From positions 730,086 to 794,085 of the forward strand of contig NZ_QWGE01000003.1 in the NCBI RefSeq assembly GCF_003576375.1: a stretch of DNA of 64,000 nt, given 5' to 3'. This DNA is from Pontibacter oryzae (GTDB taxonomy: Bacteria; Bacteroidota; Bacteroidia; Cytophagales; Hymenobacteraceae). Shown one piece after another: positions 52,001 through 59,087 of this stretch. The position numbers and the translations under genes are program-made. The first letter of the stretch is position 1; each line of letters opens with the position of its first letter. The notes below the pieces were generated by a model, which saw only the letters and a list, made by a program, of their open reading frames with translations, did not search any database and had not been told where the DNA came from.

Positions 52001-52249
52001 CCGAAAGCCTTTAGCCCGAACGGCGACCGCATTAACGATACCTGGGAGATTAAGAACCTGGAAAAATTCCCGGTAAACGAGGTAATTATCTTTAACCGCT
52101 GGGGCTCAGAAGTATACAAAACCAAAGGCTACCAGAACAACTGGACCGGCAACGGCCTGGAGCAAGGCACTTACTTCTACAAGGTAAGGGTAACCATTTG
52201 CGATGGCGTAGAGAAAGAGTTCACTGGATACGTAACGCTGTTCCGCTAG
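49031..52249 (+). CDS. Large T9SS adhesin with ice-binding-like (DUF3494) domain
   Basis: A 1072-residue secreted protein. Signal peptide 1-21. Residues about 25-225 form a DUF3494 ice-binding-type beta-solenoid (ATNFAVLASKKIAV, YIFEINGDL, VYWIVSGRVDLGG). Two DUF11 (surface conserved repeat) domains follow at about 230-345 and 350-468. Then come about six PKD-like/Ig-like repeats, each with paired Cys, to about 985. The end is a gliding-motility-associated type B sorting domain (FPKAFSPNGDRINDTWEIKN). It is the first gene of a cluster with PorP/SprF and an OmpA protein. DUF3494 may bind ice or another surface; that is inference. Confidence 0.9.
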   Translation: MIRPLLLTFLLLIGSITQSLAQTEQEIMGQATNFAVLASKKIAVKSISGVTGSVGIENRSNIENPELLSIQEGSIQTGASATGAQASALAAYNRFDEKAGAVTITNLNSGATGIRPGHYKLTGTASFESVLTLNAEGNPDGLYIFEINGDLISNAPNAAIRLIYAQSKNVYWIVSGRVDLGGITNFVGTIIAKGDVYLQDGVGVNGRAISLEGTVTLERNNLYLPGIVRTDVKVVKSAPEKTYRIGDEVTYTIAVSNSGPGTAYDVVMQDKLPASGLQYVTGSAAFGKGTFDPATLKWTIPSLEFAETAEIKLTFKITEAGSLTNTAVVSSRDPDPQNDDNSSSWTIIVPETNADLSITKTAATAPYSAGGEVTYTLTVTNNGPYDAKAVIVTDVLPAGLEFVSATGGYVQANGTFNLGDMAAGTSKTVTITAQINKNGTIVNTATVAGSNEVPDLDMNNNSATAVIEVACPEVTGFALTGQATLCEGVSNITYTAKPIAGATYTFTATGGVQIISQSDNEVTITAGASNGTISVTATDLCNKTYTASQNITVTPALAVAVINGPDAVCQNSTGNTYEVTGYPEGTIYKWQATGGLTITSADNAATVTVSAGTTGGTLTLAVSNTCFTPAATTKLVNIKPLPAAPVTITGETVVCAGSQRTYAASAVTGATYFWDLPTGWSVVPGTPTNEREITVVIGNSSGTIAVFGSNECGISEQSASIAVTVNDKPALPTISGETTACKGTELTYSIAKVDDAIKYNWTVPATWTLVSGEDTNSITVRVGEGDGKVTVNVENGCGASATAELVVAPTSAPANPIISGDAEVCENTQGIVYTVTNPEAGATYTWTLPQGWSFANGINTGVSITAIAGTTGGNVQVQASNACNNVVMGQPFPITVFAPPVTPGQITDNSNACDGLTFSIDPVQGAVSYNWTVTGGFTILSGQGTTTITVTADNATQTGTVSVSTVNGPCSSVEASAPIDASLADGNLDFPKAFSPNGDRINDTWEIKNLEKFPVNEVIIFNRWGSEVYKTKGYQNNWTGNGLEQGTYFYKVRVTICDGVEKEFTGYVTLFR

Positions 52250-52277
52250 GCAGGAAGGCTTAAAATTTGAAATTCCG

Positions 52278-53216
52278 ATGAAAATGAAAATATATTACCT
52301 GTTGCTGGCGCTGCTGATTACCACAGCAGCCAGCGCCCAGCAGAACCCGCAGTACTCGCAGTACATTTTTAACAGCATGTCTATCAACCCGGCGTATACC
52401 GGTAGCAAAAAGGTGCTGAACCTAAACCTGTTCCATCGTTCTCAGTGGATGGGCGTGGATGGCGCGCCAACCACACAGTCGCTGGCGCTGGATGGTTTGG
52501 TAGCCAATGAGAAGCTAGGCCTTGGCCTGAACCTGATGCACGATGAGATAGGTGCGCAAAGCACATTAAGCGCTTATGCCAACTTTGCGGTAAAGCTGCC
52601 GGTAAGCGCGAACGGTGTGTTTAGCCTGGGCATAGCGCCAGGGTTGGTGCAGCATACGCTGGATGGTGGCAAGTATGGCATTATAAACGACCCATCTATT
52701 CCGCAAGAAAAGCAAACAGACATTAAGCCGGAGATAAAGCTAGGGGCATACTTCCACTCACGCCGTTTCTATGCAGGCCTGTCAGGTACGGACCTGCTGA
52801 AGTTTGAGGATGAGAATCAGATAGAGCCGGAGCGCCATTATTACTTTACCTCGGGCTATGTGTTTGATGTGAGCCCTTTTGTGAAGCTGAAGCCAAGCGT
52901 GTTGGTGAAAGAGGATTTTAACGCACCTACCAGTGTAGACCTGAACGGATTTATACTTCTGGGCGATCGCCTGTGGCTGGGTAGTTCGTACCGTACCAGC
53001 ATGAATATCTTTAATGACCCTGAAACAGATGAAGTTGAAAAGCGCACTGCGGTTGCCTTTATCGGGGAGCTGCAGGTACTGAAGCAGCTGCGCATCGGTT
53101 ATTCCTACGATAAAATGCTGAACGGATACAGCGACCAAAGCACCCACGAAGTATCGGTTGGGTACTACTTCTTCCGCAAGAAGGACACAAAAATGCTTAC
53201 GCCGCAGTACTTTTAA
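52278..53216 (+). CDS. PorP/SprF family T9SS outer-membrane protein
   Basis: A 312-residue protein. Signal peptide 1-20, then QQNPQYSQYIFNSMSINPAYTGSKK, the PorP/SprF opening. The body is a 14-stranded outer-membrane barrel pattern, with GLGLNLMHDEIG typical. SprF-type proteins partner type B T9SS substrates, such as the adhesin 28 bases upstream, and are needed for their surface export. It is 20 bases before the OmpA protein. Named by family; I do not assign the specific SprF orthologue. Confidence 0.92.
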   Translation: MKMKIYYLLLALLITTAASAQQNPQYSQYIFNSMSINPAYTGSKKVLNLNLFHRSQWMGVDGAPTTQSLALDGLVANEKLGLGLNLMHDEIGAQSTLSAYANFAVKLPVSANGVFSLGIAPGLVQHTLDGGKYGIINDPSIPQEKQTDIKPEIKLGAYFHSRRFYAGLSGTDLLKFEDENQIEPERHYYFTSGYVFDVSPFVKLKPSVLVKEDFNAPTSVDLNGFILLGDRLWLGSSYRTSMNIFNDPETDEVEKRTAVAFIGELQVLKQLRIGYSYDKMLNGYSDQSTHEVSVGYYFFRKKDTKMLTPQYF

Positions 53217-53236
53217 CCTCAAGCGCTTACAAATCT

Positions 53237-55222
53237 ATGAAGTTTACATATACACCCTTTTGCCTTATAGCTGCCGCCATACTTGGCACTGCGCCAATGG
53301 CCCAGGCACAGTCATCGCTGCGCAAAGCAGATAAACTTTTTGAAAATTACGAGTATGCCCTGGCACTGCAGCAATACCAGGAAGCCATACAAAAACACAA
53401 ACCTACCCTAGAAACCACGGAGCGCATTGCTGCTGCCTACCGCATGACCCGCCAAAGCAAGGAAGCGGAAAACTGGTACAGCAAAGTAGTGAATATGGAA
53501 GGCCGCGACCCGATGAACCTATACTACTATGCGGAGGCGCTGCAAAGCAACGGCAAGTACAAAGAAGCCAAAGAGCGGTACATGCAGTGGGGCGAGGAAG
53601 TGCCGGAGCAGGCAGAGCGTGCGCAGGCGCTGATGCAGGCCACCGATAAAGCTACCCGCTGGATGAACGAACCTGCCGTGGCTGAGGTAAAACCATTGCC
53701 AGCACTTAACGCATCCGGCTTCTCAGATTTTAGCCCGGTATTGTATGGCAATAACAGCCTGATCTTTACCTCAGACAGAGGCGTGAGCAAAGCAGGCAAG
53801 GAGGCAAAGGTTTACGGCTGGACTGGCCGCCCATATTTGCAGCTGTTTATGGCCCAGCAAAATGGCCAGGATAGCTGGAGCCAACCAGCGGCGCTTCAGG
53901 AGGTCGTAAACGAAGGCTACCACAACGCAACGGCTTCCGCAGCAAAAACCGGCGAAAAGCTATACTTCACCCGAACCAAAATGGTGTCTGCCTTGGATAA
54001 CACCAATGCAGACCCGACCAGTTGGGTAGAGAAACCACAGAAACCAAATTACATCAACCGCCTCGAGATTTACTCAACGGATAAGCAGGGCGGCAGCTGG
54101 TCTAACGTGCAGCCGTTTGCTTATAATAAGGTGGAAGAGTACTCTATTGGGCACCCGGCCATCTCACCGGACGGGCAGATCTTATACTTTGCCTCAGATA
54201 TGCCGGGCACACTGGGCGATACCGATATCTTCTATAGCAAGCGCAATACTGATGGAACCTGGGCAGAACCTGTAAATGCTGGCCCAGCCATTAACACAAG
54301 TGGCCGCGAGAGCTTCCCGTATGTGGATGTCAATGGCAAATTATACTTCGCTTCTGACGGGCACCTAGGTATGGGCGGCATGGATATCTTCTCAGCCGAG
54401 GGCGAGCAAGGCAACTGGCGCGATGTGCGTAATTTAGGTTACCCGATAAACTCCCCGCAAAACGACTACGGCATCATGTTTACGGAGCCTGGCGCACGCG
54501 GTCTGCTATCGTCTAACCGCGACTCTCAGAACGGCACCGAGGATATATACGCCTTTACCGTGCTGCAAAAACCAGTTATCCTAGCCATTACCACGGTAGG
54601 GCGTTTCCAGAACAGCCAGAAAAAAACCGTGCAGGAGCCATTACCGGAAACCAGAATTATGGTGGCACGCCAAAGCTCAACAGACTCTACGGTAGTTGTT
54701 ACAGATAAGGATGCTAAGTTTTACATGGATGCCCGCACAGGCAATGCTTATACCTTCTCAGGCTCAAAGCTTGGTTACTTAAAGATGGTATCAAACGTAA
54801 CAGTGCCTGCTAATGCCCCGGACACGATGAAGGTAGCGCTGGTGTTTGACAAGAACGAGATAGAAAAAGCCATTGTGCTGGAAAACATCTATTACGACCT
54901 GGACAAGTGGGATATTCGACCGGATGCAGCCAAAGAGCTGGACAAGATTGTAACGCTGCTTAAAAACAACCCGCGCGTGGAGATGGAGCTAAGCTCGCAT
55001 ACCGATAGCCGCGAAAGCCAGCAGTATAACCAGTTGCTGTCCGAAAGGCGTGCTCAGGCCGCTGTGGATTACTTAGTGTCAAAAGGTATTAATAAAAACC
55101 GCTTGACAGCTAAGGGCTACGGAAAAACAAGATTAGTGAACCAGTGCGCCACGGGCGTAGAGTGCTCGGAGGCTGAGCATCAACTTAACCGCCGCACCGA
55201 GTTCACGATCAAGAAAAACTGA
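53237..55222 (+). CDS. OmpA/PD40/TPR envelope protein of the adhesin locus
   Basis: A 661-residue protein: signal peptide 1-24, TPR-like helices (about 28-135) and a WD40-like PD40 propeller (about 155-440, ILYFASDMPGTLGDTDIFYSKR repeats). Next is a carboxypeptidase-regulatory-like segment (about 455-530) and a C-terminal OmpA peptidoglycan-binding domain (about 545-661, SSHTDSRESQQYN, NRRTEFTI). The domain order equals PorE/SprE-like or CHU_1110-type proteins that anchor surface structures to peptidoglycan. Third gene of the unit, 20 bases after sprF. Two Cys (CATGVEC) lie in the OmpA loop. Confidence 0.92.
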   Translation: MKFTYTPFCLIAAAILGTAPMAQAQSSLRKADKLFENYEYALALQQYQEAIQKHKPTLETTERIAAAYRMTRQSKEAENWYSKVVNMEGRDPMNLYYYAEALQSNGKYKEAKERYMQWGEEVPEQAERAQALMQATDKATRWMNEPAVAEVKPLPALNASGFSDFSPVLYGNNSLIFTSDRGVSKAGKEAKVYGWTGRPYLQLFMAQQNGQDSWSQPAALQEVVNEGYHNATASAAKTGEKLYFTRTKMVSALDNTNADPTSWVEKPQKPNYINRLEIYSTDKQGGSWSNVQPFAYNKVEEYSIGHPAISPDGQILYFASDMPGTLGDTDIFYSKRNTDGTWAEPVNAGPAINTSGRESFPYVDVNGKLYFASDGHLGMGGMDIFSAEGEQGNWRDVRNLGYPINSPQNDYGIMFTEPGARGLLSSNRDSQNGTEDIYAFTVLQKPVILAITTVGRFQNSQKKTVQEPLPETRIMVARQSSTDSTVVVTDKDAKFYMDARTGNAYTFSGSKLGYLKMVSNVTVPANAPDTMKVALVFDKNEIEKAIVLENIYYDLDKWDIRPDAAKELDKIVTLLKNNPRVEMELSSHTDSRESQQYNQLLSERRAQAAVDYLVSKGINKNRLTAKGYGKTRLVNQCATGVECSEAEHQLNRRTEFTIKKN

Positions 55223-55251
55223 TTTAGTTCTAAATAGCTTTCATAGTTTAG

Positions 55252-55282
55252 AAAGGCTCTGCAGACTCTGTGGGGCCTTTTT
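55252..55282 (+). terminator. Terminator of the adhesin locus
   Basis: AAAGGCTC (55252-55259) pairs with GGGCCTTT (55273-55280) including one G-T pair, followed by more T. 30 bases after the last stop. The rest of 55283-55501 holds no gene. Confidence 0.65.
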
Positions 55283-55501
55283 TAATGAGTCCGGAGTATC
55301 AGTGTGGCTGTGGTTGAAAACAAAGACAACAGGCAACTGTTCAAAAAGCCGGGCAAGGTACCAGCCAGCTCATAAAAGCTCAAAATGCTTGTAATTATAC
55401 TTCACAGCTTATAAAGCATTGTAGTGTTTGATGCTTGGCTTTGCCGAACCATAGACCTTGAACCTGTTTCACCGTTTTGACTTGTTGATATTTCCTGGCA
55501 T

Positions 55502-57784
55502 ATGAATCGATACATACTTAAAACCCGATTGCTGTTTTGCTTGTTGATCTTGCTTGTGCCACAAGGCTTATGGGCACAGGAACTCTATACAGGCTATATA
55601 AAGGATGCGGCTACACAACAACCGCTGGGAGGGGTCACCATACAGGCCAGTTCAGGGCATAAAAGCATGAGCCAACCGAACGGCCGCTTTACCCTCGAAA
55701 CGCCTGCTGTGATAGAGCGCATTGCTTTTACGTTTCTAGGCTACAAATCCCAGGATATAGTTAACCCAAGAACAGGGCAGGAGCTACAGGTGCTTCTGCA
55801 GCCCACAGCTGCCAGCCTGCAAGAAGTGGTTGTAACGGGCTATGAAACCGGCAGGCCTCTTTTGCAAACCGCCGGCGCTGTAAGCCTGATAGACCGTGAA
55901 GTGATTGCGCGGTTTGATGAAAGCTCCTTAACGCGGGCGGTTAACACAGTGCCCGGGGTGCGGATGGAGGAGCGAGCACCAGCCAGTTACAGGCTATCTA
56001 TCCGGGGCAGCACGCTTCGCTCGCCTTATGGCATCCGCAACGTGAAAATATACTTTAACGGCATCCCTTTTACAGAAGCTAACGGCACCACGGCCCTGAA
56101 TCTGCTGGATGCCGGCAACATAGGAAGTATAGAAATTCTGAAAGGCCCTACCGCCAGTTTATATGGCGCAGGCACTGGGGGCACCGTGCTTTTAGAGCCG
56201 CAGCGCCCTGTGCCAGGCAGCCATACGTTAGAAGTGGGCACAACTATCGGCGATTATGGCCTCCGACGTTATGCCGCTACTGCGGGTGTTGCCACAGAAA
56301 ACAGCAGTATATTGGTACAGTACACTAAGCAAAAGTATGGTGGTTATCGGGAGCAGGCGGCTATGGACCGCGATGTGCTGCTGCTTAGCTCTGAGTTTAA
56401 GCTATCTGCTAGGCAAACGCTCGCGGCAAACCTGATGTATTCCAATTTATACTATGAGCTGCCGGGTGGGCTAACGCAGGAGCAATACAACCAGGATCCA
56501 CGCCAGGCACGGGGCGGGCAGTTCGGGAGCGTGGCGCAGCAAGCCTCCCTCGACCTGGAAGGTATAAACATTGGGTTAAAGCAAGAGTATGATTTTAACG
56601 ACAGCTTCCGGAATACTACTGCGCTTTATGGGTTGCACAAGTTTAAGGACAATCCATTTAATACCGATTATGAGCGCAACACCAACCAAGAGTTTGGCGG
56701 GCGCACCAGCTTTGCCTATACCCAGCAACTCGGAAGTATACTTGCCACCTATACGCTGGGCGGTGAGTTTCAGCGAGGCTTTGAGGCAGCACGAACCTAC
56801 GACAACAATGGCGGAACGCCTGGTAACCTCCGAACGGATGACGAGGTAGTGGCCAAAGCTGGTTTCGTATTTGCACAGGCCGAGCTGGAACTTCCTGCCG
56901 GCATAATAGCCACAGCAGCCCTGAGCCTGAACGATGCCCGTTACGAAATAACCCGGCTAGGCAGCGGTGCCTACAAGTATGAAAAGGATTTTGATGGCGT
57001 GCTGTCGCCGCGAGTAGCTATACTTAAGCAACTCACCGATAAAATCACGGCGCATGCCAGCGTGAGCTCCGGCTTTTCACCGCCCACCGAGGAGGAGATC
57101 CTGACCTCGGACGGGCAGCTGAACGAAGACCTGGAGGCAGAAAAAGGCACAAACTACGAGGCCGGCATTCGGGGCTCGTTAGCTGATAGCCGTTTTAATT
57201 TTGATGTGGTAGGCTTTTATTTCAACCTAAAGGAGACAATTGTGAGCCAGCAGGACGTATCCAGCGTGGCCGTGTTCCGGAACGTGGGAAGCACCAGGCA
57301 AAAAGGCGTCGAAACAAGTATGGCCTATACTTTACTAAACCAACCAACGCAAACCCTTAGCTTGCTTAAAGTATGGGCGAGCTATACATACAGCCATTTC
57401 CGGTTCCGGGAATATCAAAAAGGCGAGACGGATTTATCAGGAAAAAAACTAACTGGGGTTGCCCCGCATGCCGTAACTGCAGGCCTGGATTTTAACACGC
57501 GGGTTGGCCTTTACCTTAACCTAACCGGTAACTACGCAGATAGAATTCCTTTGAACGATGAGAACACCGTATATGCCACGAGCTATGTGGTTGCCGCTGC
57601 CAAATTAGGCCTGAGAAAACAGTTGGGCGCTCACTTTGGTTTAGACGTATTTGGCGGCGTAGATAACCTGACAGATGAAAAGTATAGCCTCGGCAACGAC
57701 CTGAACGCCTTTGGTGGGCGCTTCTTCCAACCAGCCCCGGATCGCAATTATTATGGAGGAATCAGCCTGAAGTATACGCTGTAA
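55502..57784 (+). CDS. TonB-dependent receptor with CarboxypepD_reg domain
   Basis: A 760-residue outer-membrane receptor: signal peptide 1-25, a carboxypeptidase-regulatory-like domain (about 28-110, TGYIKDAATQQPLGGVTIQ), plug (about 115-240, RGSTLRSPYGIRNVKIYFNGIPFTE and SIEILKGPTASLYGAGTGG), then the barrel. The end is YYGGISLKYTL with a terminal hydrophobic/aromatic pattern. The plug sequence is of FecA/BtuB-like ligand type but the substrate is not evident. It appears to be a single gene and converges with the DUF4136 gene, only 2 bases between their stops. Confidence 0.92.
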   Translation: MNRYILKTRLLFCLLILLVPQGLWAQELYTGYIKDAATQQPLGGVTIQASSGHKSMSQPNGRFTLETPAVIERIAFTFLGYKSQDIVNPRTGQELQVLLQPTAASLQEVVVTGYETGRPLLQTAGAVSLIDREVIARFDESSLTRAVNTVPGVRMEERAPASYRLSIRGSTLRSPYGIRNVKIYFNGIPFTEANGTTALNLLDAGNIGSIEILKGPTASLYGAGTGGTVLLEPQRPVPGSHTLEVGTTIGDYGLRRYAATAGVATENSSILVQYTKQKYGGYREQAAMDRDVLLLSSEFKLSARQTLAANLMYSNLYYELPGGLTQEQYNQDPRQARGGQFGSVAQQASLDLEGINIGLKQEYDFNDSFRNTTALYGLHKFKDNPFNTDYERNTNQEFGGRTSFAYTQQLGSILATYTLGGEFQRGFEAARTYDNNGGTPGNLRTDDEVVAKAGFVFAQAELELPAGIIATAALSLNDARYEITRLGSGAYKYEKDFDGVLSPRVAILKQLTDKITAHASVSSGFSPPTEEEILTSDGQLNEDLEAEKGTNYEAGIRGSLADSRFNFDVVGFYFNLKETIVSQQDVSSVAVFRNVGSTRQKGVETSMAYTLLNQPTQTLSLLKVWASYTYSHFRFREYQKGETDLSGKKLTGVAPHAVTAGLDFNTRVGLYLNLTGNYADRIPLNDENTVYATSYVVAAAKLGLRKQLGAHFGLDVFGGVDNLTDEKYSLGNDLNAFGGRFFQPAPDRNYYGGISLKYTL

Positions 57785-57786
57785 AA

Positions 57787-58380
57787 CTAACGTACGGGTT
57801 GTGGCGGGAACTGCGCCATGATATCAGCCACGATCAAGTTAATGCGCTCTTCGTCTAGAGAGGTAGGGTTTAAGTTGGCCTGGGAGTAACCGCGCCATAA
57901 AAGCTGGTTTGATTCCGGGGAGATAATATCTATTACTACCGTGCCGGAAGGCAGCGACTGGATAGGACGGTAGTTTGGTAGCCCAACGGTGGTATAGCGG
58001 TAGCGGTAGCCATACCAGTAACTGTAACTATAGCCAAAACCGCTGGGGAAAGTATAGCTGTCGTTTACCATTTGGCTGGTATCCACGGCAATATCGTAGG
58101 CAACAAGAAAATCCGGAGTTTCGGCTTCTGGCTGCATGCCGGTTTTCACCAGTTCGCTGGCAACAGCCTCTTTTATGCGCTGGTCCAGCAGCAGGTTAAA
58201 CTGCGAGCCTGCGCTGCCGGCTATGGGTTTGGGTACCTCGGCCTTATACCAGCCAAAGGTGCTTAACTGCCCGAAATCTGTGGAGGGATTGTAAGTGTAG
58301 GATGTGTTGGCTACTATGCGGGTGCAAGCAGCCATCAAAAACATCAGGAAAAGAAAAGTATAAAAAAGGCCTGCTTTCAT
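57787..58380 (-). CDS. DUF4136 lipoprotein
   Basis: A 197-residue lipoprotein, Cys19 in MAAC, with FLFLMFLMA before it. The DUF4136 fold is evident by YNPSTDFGQLSTFGWYK, the SQFNLLLDQRIKEAVASELVKTGMQPEAETPDFLVAYDIA region and the SNQLLWRGYSQANL strand. A Tyr-rich repeat (YSYSYWYGYRYRYTT, about 119-133) is characteristic. Function unknown; periplasmic face expected. It ends 2 bases from the TonB receptor stop, and no terminator separates the two transcripts. Confidence 0.9.
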   Translation of the reverse strand: MKAGLFYTFLFLMFLMAACTRIVANTSYTYNPSTDFGQLSTFGWYKAEVPKPIAGSAGSQFNLLLDQRIKEAVASELVKTGMQPEAETPDFLVAYDIAVDTSQMVNDSYTFPSGFGYSYSYWYGYRYRYTTVGLPNYRPIQSLPSGTVVIDIISPESNQLLWRGYSQANLNPTSLDEERINLIVADIMAQFPPQPVR

Positions 58381-58456
58381 CTCGGGATATCCATTAATGC
58401 AATTAACGAGCTATACGGATGATATATTGCCAAGGCCGAAGAGGCACCGACAGGTA

Positions 58457-58741
58457 TTAGCGGCGGCGCTTCGCTTTTTGCTTTGGCTGAGCCAACTCAT
58501 GCTGTACCCATACAGTCAGCTCATCGCTCATACTCTTACTGCTTACACTCTCCGTAAAAATAGAAACAGCCTGAGCCTTCTCTATCTCTACTTTTTTAGG
58601 GGTGCTCTCTGGGGTGGCAGTTACCTTAGTACCGTTATCAGTATGCATAGCTAATGACGCAGAAAATGCTTGCGCTGATGCAGAATTTGCTACAAGGGCA
58701 AAGGCAAAAGAGAAAAATGCTATGTTTAATGATTTAATCAT
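58457..58741 (-). CDS. Small exported protein, unknown function
   Basis: A 94-residue protein with a signal peptide about 1-23 (MIKSLNIAFFSFAFALVANSASA) and an Ala/Ser/Lys-rich mature segment with no Cys. A basic tail KQKAKRRR ends it. The ATG at 58741 begins the signal sequence; an upstream in-frame ATG at 58810 is less likely. It is preceded by a 347-base AT-rich stretch (58742-59087) that also contains the gcvP terminator and otherwise shows nothing. Family not recognised. Confidence 0.6.
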   Translation of the reverse strand: MIKSLNIAFFSFAFALVANSASAQAFSASLAMHTDNGTKVTATPESTPKKVEIEKAQAVSIFTESVSSKSMSDELTVWVQHELAQPKQKAKRRR

Positions 58742-59035
58742 ACTAATTATGTAAAAATGGCTATAACTGCGTGATAATGCTGCAAATATATGTATATATA
58801 TGATATGCAATAGTATAGATAATGATTTTCGGTTTATATTTTTGTTGATATAGTTCTATTGTAGATGTCTAAAATAGGATTATGCTTATGGTATATTAGT
58901 TTTAAGGCTTTCCGTGAAGGAGTTTATTAGATTCTAGTTAGCTGAAAAAAACTCATCTTGTTAAAGAAAAATGCGGACGATAGAAAGTGCGAGTTGCTAC
59001 TAGAAAGTATGGCGCTTCAGGAATAGTATAAAAGC

Positions 59036-59065
59036 AAAAAGCCTGACCAAGTGGCCAGGCTTTTT
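59036..59065 (-). terminator. Terminator of gcvP
   Basis: AAAAAGCCTG (59036-59045) pairs with CAGGCTTTTT (59056-59065), with internal CC/GG pairs. 22 bases after the gcvP stop. Confidence 0.9.
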
Positions 59066-59087
59066 GTTGCGTAAATAATTAAGCAGC

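Noticed and set aside
55459..55475. CCTTGAACCTG resembling part of a TPP riboswitch
   Set aside because: The essential CTGAGA and other helices are missing, and the downstream gene is a TonB receptor with no thiamine link visible.
58397..58654. 85-codon plus-strand frame opposite the 94-residue exported protein
   Set aside because: The opposite strand gives a signal peptide and plausible product; this one is a shadow.
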